Source of the DNA: Acidobacteriota bacterium
GTDB taxonomy: Bacteria > Acidobacteriota > Terriglobia > Bryobacterales > Bryobacteraceae
Direction: 5' to 3'
DNA length: 64,000 nucleotides
NCBI GenBank assembly: GCA_016213775.1
Contig: JACQZR010000087.1
Span: 50,652-114,651 of the forward strand
In this document: positions 58,483 to 64,000 of the stretch, piece after piece
Layout of the letters: every line of letters begins with the position of its first letter
Numbering within the stretch: position 1 is the first letter of the stretch
Notes under the pieces: generated by a model
The model's database searches: none
What the model saw: the letters and a program-made list of their open reading frames with translations, nothing else
Told to the model about the DNA's origin: nothing
Translations under genes and position numbers: made by a program

Positions 58483-61026
58483 ATGGCGCAGGGGAGGGGC
58501 GAATCCATCAGGCCTGAAAAAACCGTTGATGTTTCGGTGATTATCCCCTCATTCGAGAATCCCGAGCAAGTCGCCATCTGCCTGTCTGCACTGGCGCGGA
58601 GCACGTGTCATGCGCTGGAAGTGGTGGTGGTGGACGACGGATCGTCCGCGGCATCGGAGGAGATACAGCGGGTCTGCGCGGAGGGCGGCGTCCGTTGGCT
58701 GAAGATGACTTCAAACAGCGGACCGGCAGCGGCACGGAATGCCGGCGCAAGAGCGGCGCGTGGTGGCGTACTGCTGTTTCTGGATTCCGACGTCGCGGTG
58801 CATGCCGATACGTTGGAGCGGATTGCACAGCGGCTAAGCTCACGGCCGGAATTGGCCGCCGTATTCGGCGCGTATGATGACAAGCCTGCGGCCCCGGGGA
58901 CGGTCAGCCGCTTCCGGAACCTGCTGCACCATTTCGTGCACACGCAGTCGGCTGGCGCAGCGAGTACGTTTTGGGCAGGCTGCGGAGCGATTCGTCGCAG
59001 CGCCTTCGAGTCCGCAGGCGGATTCACGGAATCATACCGCCAGGCATCAATTGAAGACGTGGAACTCGGTGTCAGGCTGCACCGCGCAGGATTTGCGATC
59101 GAACTGGACCCGGCCATCCAGGTGACCCATACCAAACAGTGGACGCTGCTGGGCATGTTCCGCACCGATCTGTTTCAGCGCGCCGCGCCATGGACGGAGC
59201 TTGCGTTGCAAAGCGGCGGGCTGCCGCGAGGGCTGAACTTCGGGTGGGCAAACCGGATTTGCGTGCTGCTAGCGGGGATGGGAATGCTCGCGCCCGTGGC
59301 GGGCTGGCCATTGCTCACGCTAGCCTCGGCCATTTGTATTGCTGCACTCAACCTCCCGCTCTACGGATTTGTTGCGAGTAGGCTTGGGATGCTGGCGCTG
59401 CCGGTATCGGTGGGCGCGCATATCGTGCATTTCTGTGCCGCTTTTCTCGGACTGTTGCTGGGGTCGCTGCGTCATGCGCGAAAGCGCGATCCGGCGGCTG
59501 GCTTGGTGTGCGCCGGATTGTTGGCGGTCGCCGCGATCACACAGATCGGATCAGGTGCGTACACCGCGGATTTCGCGGGCCATCCGGACGAACCTGCGCA
59601 CTTCGTATCCGCGGTGATGGTGAGCCGCTTTCTCGACACCCCGTTTCAGAGTCCGCTGCATTTCGCGTCGCGCTATTACGCGCACTATCCCAAAGTGGGA
59701 ATTGGGCACTGGCCGCCGCTCGGCTATCTCATCCAGGGGATGTGGATGCGGGCAGTCGGGGTAGGGCGCACACAGGCGCTGCTGCTCGTGCTGGCGTTCA
59801 CCGCACTGGCAGCGTTCCTCGTTTATGAGTTGTTGCGGGCGGAAGTAGGGCGTCCACTCGCCGTATCGTGCGCTGCCTTCCTGCAACTCCAGAGCACGAT
59901 CCGCGAAGGTAGCCAGCAAGTGATGATGGACATTCCCGTGTTGGCGGTCTCTCTGATGGCGCTCTTGCTGTTCCGGCACTACGTAACTCAGCCCGGCGGG
60001 AGCACCGCGCTTGGCTTCGGCTTGTTTGCGGCGATGGCGCTGCTCATCAAAGCGAACGCGGTGCTGCTTGCGTTGCTGCCGCCGAGCTACATCATCCTGG
60101 CGCGGAAGTGGGATTTGATCCGGCGCGGCGATTTCTGGATGTTCGCGCTACCGCCGCTGTTGTTGGCTCTCCCTTGGTACATCTTCAGCGCAGTGTACTT
60201 CTACCGCAATTTCGCTGGATGGGCCGGCATCCCTCTGACAATGGATGTCGCCACGAAATCCGGATTGGGGGTGTGGGTGGGAACAAGCGGGGCTCCACTA
60301 GCCATCGCCGCCGCCATCGGTCTGCTGATGGCGATCTGGCGCAGGGGGCGTTCCGACGTGCTCTGGACTGCGGTGCTGGCTAGCTGCGCGGGTGCGAGCT
60401 ATGCGATCCGGGCGATGGGAGAAGCGCGCCATCAGATGATCACATTGACCGCGATGGTGGCGTTGGTGTTCCTGGGCCTGCGGCATCTGCCTCGGCCACT
60501 AGCGTGGATAACGGTGAGTGCGCTCCTGGTGGCGAGTTGGCGATGGACACCGGCTCCGCACTCCGGATACACGCCGGCAACGCTCACTATGACGGGTGGG
60601 CCGCCGGGAAATGTACTGCTGTCCGGCCCCGGCGACGGCGCAGTGGTTGCAGCGGCCACGGCGATCCACCCGCATGCAGATGGGCAGCGCTTGTGGCTGC
60701 GCGCGAACAAGCTGATGGGGGATGTGACGTGGTCGGGCACGGTGCGGAGCGCTTCCGTGACGACGCCAGAGCAAGTGCGTTCGATGCTCGACGGCTATGG
60801 AGTGAATCAGGTGCTTGTCGAGTTGATTCCCGCCTTGCCCGAGACTCAATTTGGCAGCCTGCTGCTTCGGACTCTCGAAGGAGACCGGCTTTGGGGCAGA
60901 GCGCTGATGCCTGTGGCCAATGGCGGCGCAGTGCTGTTTAGAAGGGTATCTCCCCTTCCAGGCCGCCCTGTTTCGTTTTACCTTCCGCGGCTGGGAGCGT
61001 GGGTCGGCAATGCGGAGTCGAAATGA
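58483..61026 (+). CDS. GT2 glycosyltransferase fused to a GT-C (ArnT/GT39-like) membrane domain
   Basis: 847 residues. Residues about 15-235 are a family-2 glycosyltransferase: DVSVIIPSFENPEQVAICL, VVVVDDGSS, GPAAARNAGARAARGGVLLFLDSDV (the DxD-type motif) and FRTDLF. From about 260 there are about ten membrane helices with the GT-C layout: a first-loop acidic pair in YTADFAGHPDEPAHFVS, YYAHYPKVGIGHWPPLGYLIQG and later LIKANAVLLALLPPSYII. The two modules in one chain suggest a two-sugar or sugar-then-lipid transfer at the inner membrane. Ends 1 base before the convergent phosphatase-like gene. Confidence 0.8.
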   Translation: MAQGRGESIRPEKTVDVSVIIPSFENPEQVAICLSALARSTCHALEVVVVDDGSSAASEEIQRVCAEGGVRWLKMTSNSGPAAARNAGARAARGGVLLFLDSDVAVHADTLERIAQRLSSRPELAAVFGAYDDKPAAPGTVSRFRNLLHHFVHTQSAGAASTFWAGCGAIRRSAFESAGGFTESYRQASIEDVELGVRLHRAGFAIELDPAIQVTHTKQWTLLGMFRTDLFQRAAPWTELALQSGGLPRGLNFGWANRICVLLAGMGMLAPVAGWPLLTLASAICIAALNLPLYGFVASRLGMLALPVSVGAHIVHFCAAFLGLLLGSLRHARKRDPAAGLVCAGLLAVAAITQIGSGAYTADFAGHPDEPAHFVSAVMVSRFLDTPFQSPLHFASRYYAHYPKVGIGHWPPLGYLIQGMWMRAVGVGRTQALLLVLAFTALAAFLVYELLRAEVGRPLAVSCAAFLQLQSTIREGSQQVMMDIPVLAVSLMALLLFRHYVTQPGGSTALGFGLFAAMALLIKANAVLLALLPPSYIILARKWDLIRRGDFWMFALPPLLLALPWYIFSAVYFYRNFAGWAGIPLTMDVATKSGLGVWVGTSGAPLAIAAAIGLLMAIWRRGRSDVLWTAVLASCAGASYAIRAMGEARHQMITLTAMVALVFLGLRHLPRPLAWITVSALLVASWRWTPAPHSGYTPATLTMTGGPPGNVLLSGPGDGAVVAAATAIHPHADGQRLWLRANKLMGDVTWSGTVRSASVTTPEQVRSMLDGYGVNQVLVELIPALPETQFGSLLLRTLEGDRLWGRALMPVANGGAVLFRRVSPLPGRPVSFYLPRLGAWVGNAESK

Positions 61027-62481
61027 TCAGGTCCAGAAGGACTTGCCAGGCAGATCCGCGATGGGCACACCCAGGCCATCGAGAATAGTGGCCGGGATGT
61101 CTTCTGCCTGCATAAGCCCCGATGTGGCATTCGCACCGCTGAGGATCGCGAATGCTCCCGGGCAGTGATTGCCGGAACGGCCAATCACCTCGGCGGTGCG
61201 GCGAATCTCACCGAAGCGCTCGGACCGCACACCCGGGCTCGATTGGCCAGGCCGCTGCTTCCACCTGACAATCAGGTCGGGGAAGCGATGGAGTTTCTCT
61301 CCGGAGCCGACGAGTTCCAGCGGCGTGAGAGCGCACTCCACTGCGGGTTCTCCGTCAAAATCGGTGAAGCCGCGGAGCCCGGCCACGATCTCTTCGCGAA
61401 GTTCGCGCTCGGCGGCAGCCGTCACGATACCATCGCGCTCCCGGCCTCGAAGGTTGAATCGGATGAAGCCTGGGTAATCTGTGGGCAGGCAGAAGGCGCG
61501 CGTGCGGCTCCAGTCGGCGCGAGGCGTTGATAGACGGGCCATCATGTCGAGCGCCTGTCTGTCGTCCATTGCATTCCCCATCCACCGCCGCAACGTTCGT
61601 GGCAGCAACCGCCGCAGCAGTGTGGCGGGCTGGCTTGCCTCGGGCTGGCCGAGGATTCGCCGCAACATGACTGGCAACAGATCGGTCCATTGCGTGACGG
61701 GTCCCATTCCCTTGGCATAGGCAACCATCGCGCGGGACTTCGGCGGCAGCGCGTCCATGAGTGAGCCAATCATGCGGTCGTAGCCGCGAGCAAGGTCCAG
61801 CCTTGTATCTTCCAGAACGGAGCGCGTATGCTTGTCCTGGATCATGGGCAGATGAAGGAATTGATGGCCGCCGACGTGCAGTCCGACGCAGTTGAGCCAG
61901 AGGCAATCGGGCGCATCGCGCCGCAGAGAATCCAGCGCGGCTTTGGCAAGACGTTCGGGAGCAGACAGCAGCGCGGATCGCAGGTAGCGAAGGTCACCAA
62001 CAGAGAGCTCTCCAAAGATCTCGTCCGCCCGCGGAGACTTTCCCAGGGTGCGCAACAGTCCGTTGTAACGGGTCTGGTTAGACGACCAGGAACTTAATAG
62101 AACGCGAGCGCGGAATTGTATTCCGCTGGCGCAGAAGCCATTCCTGGGGTGCATCACATTCGATTCGGGAGGATCGAGGACCACCATCCGTTTGCCTGCC
62201 AGGTCCGCTCGTTCCAGGATAGTTTGCTCTTGCGGAATGCAGCCCCAGGGAACAACGCACTGGCCCGATGGATCCCACTCCAGGGGAAAGTGGTGTCCAT
62301 GATCGGCGGGGCGCAAGCCGTGATACAGCGTTGGATAGACCGATCCATGGAGCGCGGGCGTCTGAACATCCACGTGGACGCCGGAGCGGCTCAGGGCCGC
62401 AAGATTGGGGAGCTCGCCAGAGTCCATGTGCAGCCGCAGCCATTCCGCGTTTTCGGAGTCCAGACTCACCACCAGTAGCAT
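61027..62481 (-). CDS. Alkaline-phosphatase-superfamily (type I phosphodiesterase-like) protein
   Basis: 484 residues, no signal peptide. Begins MLLVVSLDSENAEWLRLH; the region TPALHGSVYPTLYHGLRPADHGHHF has the Ser/Thr-x-Pro-Thr and G-x-x-x-x-x-H-G spacing of alkaline phosphatase/nucleotide pyrophosphatase enzymes, and the end has GNHCPGAFAILSGA and ILDGLGVPIADLPGKSF. The usual N-terminal metal-binding Asp pair is reduced to LDSEN. Possibly a modified phosphodiesterase acting on a lipid- or sugar-phosphate. Divergent from the GMC gene (25 nt apart). Confidence 0.7.
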   Translation of the reverse strand: MLLVVSLDSENAEWLRLHMDSGELPNLAALSRSGVHVDVQTPALHGSVYPTLYHGLRPADHGHHFPLEWDPSGQCVVPWGCIPQEQTILERADLAGKRMVVLDPPESNVMHPRNGFCASGIQFRARVLLSSWSSNQTRYNGLLRTLGKSPRADEIFGELSVGDLRYLRSALLSAPERLAKAALDSLRRDAPDCLWLNCVGLHVGGHQFLHLPMIQDKHTRSVLEDTRLDLARGYDRMIGSLMDALPPKSRAMVAYAKGMGPVTQWTDLLPVMLRRILGQPEASQPATLLRRLLPRTLRRWMGNAMDDRQALDMMARLSTPRADWSRTRAFCLPTDYPGFIRFNLRGRERDGIVTAAAERELREEIVAGLRGFTDFDGEPAVECALTPLELVGSGEKLHRFPDLIVRWKQRPGQSSPGVRSERFGEIRRTAEVIGRSGNHCPGAFAILSGANATSGLMQAEDIPATILDGLGVPIADLPGKSFWT

Positions 62482-62506
62482 CTGAACCCTATGTTACACT
62501 CACGGC

Positions 62507-64000
62507 TTGCGGTCACTGGAAGAGAGCAGCGCCGATGTGTTGATCGCTGGCACGGGTGCAGGCGGGGCCACTTTCGGTTATGCCTTGGCTAAGGCTGGCC
62601 GTAGCGTTCTCTTCGTCGAGCAGGGTCCCCTATTGCTGGGCGCCGATGCGCTGACTGGGTCGGCGGCCGAAGCCATGCCGCAATACCGCAACGCGGACCA
62701 CGCACAACGTCGAGAGATCCTCATCCGCTGCGGCCGCAATCCTGAGCTGTATAAAGATGGTGTGGCCGGAGACTCTTTCGTCCCCACGGTCGGCTATGGA
62801 ACGGGCGGCTCGACAAGCCTCTACGGCATGGCCCTGGAGAGGCGGTTTGCTCACGACTTCGAAGCCTGGCCCGTTCCATACCAGGATCTGGCCCCGTGGT
62901 ACACCAGAGCCGAGACTCTTTACGAAGTATGTGGCACAGAGGATCCGTTCAGGCGGGAGTCGGATGGATGCAAGCCGCCTACCAGCCCGTTGTCGCCAGC
63001 GAATGAGACGGTGTTTGCTCACCTGAAGCGTCGCGGTCTCCATCCCTATCGACTGCACCTTGCTTGGCGCCGTCTGCCTGGTTGTCGCATTTGCCAGGGC
63101 TACCTATGCCCAATGGCAGGCTGCAAGCGGGACGCGCTCGTTACGTGCCTGTTACCGGCGCTCGAGACCGGTAACGCACGGTTATTGTCGAGTACGCGGG
63201 TTCTGCGTCTGGAATCGGATGGCAAGCGCGTGACCGCTGCCGTTGCGGAACGCGATGGCAAGCAACTGCACCTGACTGCGAAACTGTTTGTGCTCGCAGC
63301 CGGCGCATTGTCAACGCCACGCATCCTGTTGCACTCCGGAGTTGCCAACCGTTCCGGATTGGTAGGCCGGCGCTTGATGCGGCACGCCATCGACCTGTTT
63401 GTCCTCTCCCTCGCACCGCGGCACGCGGATACCGGAGAGTCGAAGGAATTGGGGTTGAATGATTACTACGCGGGATCAGGGGAGAGCCTGGGGACGCTAC
63501 AATCGTTCGGCATGGCGCCATCATTGGAATACTTGCGCAATCAGCCGGGGCGAAACATCTGGCGGATGCTCGGTGTGGCAGCCGCGCCTGTGAGTCGACT
63601 CTTTCAGAATGCGCCTATCGTGGCCAGCGTGCTTGCTGACCAGCCGGTGGAGGACAACCGAGTCGAGCTCAGCGCGTTAACCGGCCGCATTGTCTACCGG
63701 CTGACCGCTGCCGATAAAGCACGGCGTTCGAGACTGCGGCGGAAGGTCATGCTGGCGTTCGCCCGTTTTGCGCCAGTACCGGTGTTCGGCACCACGGACC
63801 GGCAGGCGCTGGGGCATGCTTGTGGCACAGCCGTGATGGGAGCGGATCCGCTGACGAGCGTGGTGAACGAGCAGAACCGCGCACATGACGTGGAGAACCT
63901 GTATGTTGTCGACGCTTCGTTTTTTCCAACCAGCGGCGGTGTGAACCCGGCACTCACAGTGATGGCGAATGCCCTTCGCGTGGCCGATCATGTGCATCGC
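62507..64000 (+). CDS. GMC-family oxidoreductase, 3' end beyond right edge
   Basis: 498 codons are visible from the TTG at 62507, the only in-frame start downstream of the stop at 62483 that keeps the whole FAD domain; the ribosome site is weak. N-terminal DVLIAGTGAGGATFGYALAKAG (FAD), YGTGGSTSLYGMALE, a Cys cluster CRICQGYLCPMAGCKRD, KLFVLAAGALSTPRIL and the C-terminal HACGTAVMGADP and ASFFPTSGGVNPALTVMANAL. It differs from the GMC enzyme at 21622. Likely oxidises a sugar or glycan alcohol; it neighbours the phosphatase-like gene. The stop codon lies outside. Confidence 0.82.
   Translation, partial: MRSLEESSADVLIAGTGAGGATFGYALAKAGRSVLFVEQGPLLLGADALTGSAAEAMPQYRNADHAQRREILIRCGRNPELYKDGVAGDSFVPTVGYGTGGSTSLYGMALERRFAHDFEAWPVPYQDLAPWYTRAETLYEVCGTEDPFRRESDGCKPPTSPLSPANETVFAHLKRRGLHPYRLHLAWRRLPGCRICQGYLCPMAGCKRDALVTCLLPALETGNARLLSSTRVLRLESDGKRVTAAVAERDGKQLHLTAKLFVLAAGALSTPRILLHSGVANRSGLVGRRLMRHAIDLFVLSLAPRHADTGESKELGLNDYYAGSGESLGTLQSFGMAPSLEYLRNQPGRNIWRMLGVAAAPVSRLFQNAPIVASVLADQPVEDNRVELSALTGRIVYRLTAADKARRSRLRRKVMLAFARFAPVPVFGTTDRQALGHACGTAVMGADPLTSVVNEQNRAHDVENLYVVDASFFPTSGGVNPALTVMANALRVADHVHR

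Noticed and set aside
1..64000. tRNA, rRNA and CRISPR arrays
   Set aside because: Scanned the intergenic stretches by eye; no cloverleaf-like sequence with TTCRANNC, no rRNA blocks and no regularly spaced repeats with spacers.

Overview
The window is GC-rich bacterial DNA (about 60 percent GC by eye) and looks like an Acidobacteria chromosome of the Solibacter/Bryobacter type. The pointers are PEP-CTERM exported proteins, an ECF sigma factor translationally overlapping a Ser/Thr kinase whose N-terminus begins EPERW, a CehA/McbA-type secreted metallohydrolase, a secreted sugar-phosphate-isomerase-like protein, the futalosine route to menaquinone (mqnA, mqnC), vapBC modules and many fragmented paralogues. 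I assign the lineage from gene content only. I recognised no rRNA, tRNA, CRISPR array or transposase.

Layout. 1-1700: a TIR-domain gene running off the left edge, directly behind a 3'-truncated polX, a GxxExxY fragment and short repeats. 1790-8904: CehA/McbA hydrolase; a probable selenoprotein (redoxin plus DsbD-alpha domain, in-frame UGA followed by a SECIS-like hairpin); isomerase-like protein; phenylalanine 4-hydroxylase; secreted repeat protein; MBL hydrolase; DUF2278 protein. 9007-16144: transglutaminase with an ATP-grasp/alpha-E fusion, an S9 peptidase, and a beta-CASP RNase. 16202-18383: Rpn/YhgA-like protein, a tandem duplication of convergent gene ends, and vapBC. 18429-23271: minus-strand cluster of GMC oxidoreductase, MFS transporter, BNR-repeat protein, ThiS/MoaD-like protein and a hypothetical. 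23431-27152: membrane protein, ORF6N protein, chimeric PEP-CTERM gene and a broken copy of the membrane protein. 27341-32173: copper/heavy-metal cluster (cytochrome c, multicopper oxidase, TolC-type protein with a metal-binding head, small exported proteins). 32246-40224: FAH-family hydrolase with an SDR enzyme, then a plus-strand run GNAT, xseB, prenyl synthase, tlyA, nadK, dicarboxylate symporter, nucleoside hydrolase, arginase-like. 40230-43673: vapBC and a partial duplicate of it bracketing an MHS-type transporter. 43664-49698: PEP-CTERM gene, ECF sigma, kinase, a second PEP-CTERM gene with a nonsense codon, beta-propeller and TPR proteins. 49699-56900: mqnC and mqnA, then about 5 kb holding a 1005-residue secreted protein, closed by a degenerate partial mqnA. 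56909-64000: surface-glycoconjugate-like cluster (flavin oxidoreductase, GT2/GT-C fusion, alkaline-phosphatase-superfamily protein, GMC oxidoreductase cut by the right edge).

Two things stand out. First, the gene at 3382-4431 has a UGA exactly at the first position of a CxxC-type redox motif and a hairpin with a GGUC loop 20 nt downstream, as expected for a bacterial selenoprotein. Second, partial duplications of a resident gene repeatedly bracket accessory genes (mqnA around the giant secreted protein, vapB around a transporter, the 459-residue membrane protein around ORF6N and PEP-CTERM genes; the Rpn-like 3' end is duplicated in tandem). In each case one copy is intact and the other decayed, which suggests one recurrent insertion or duplication mechanism.
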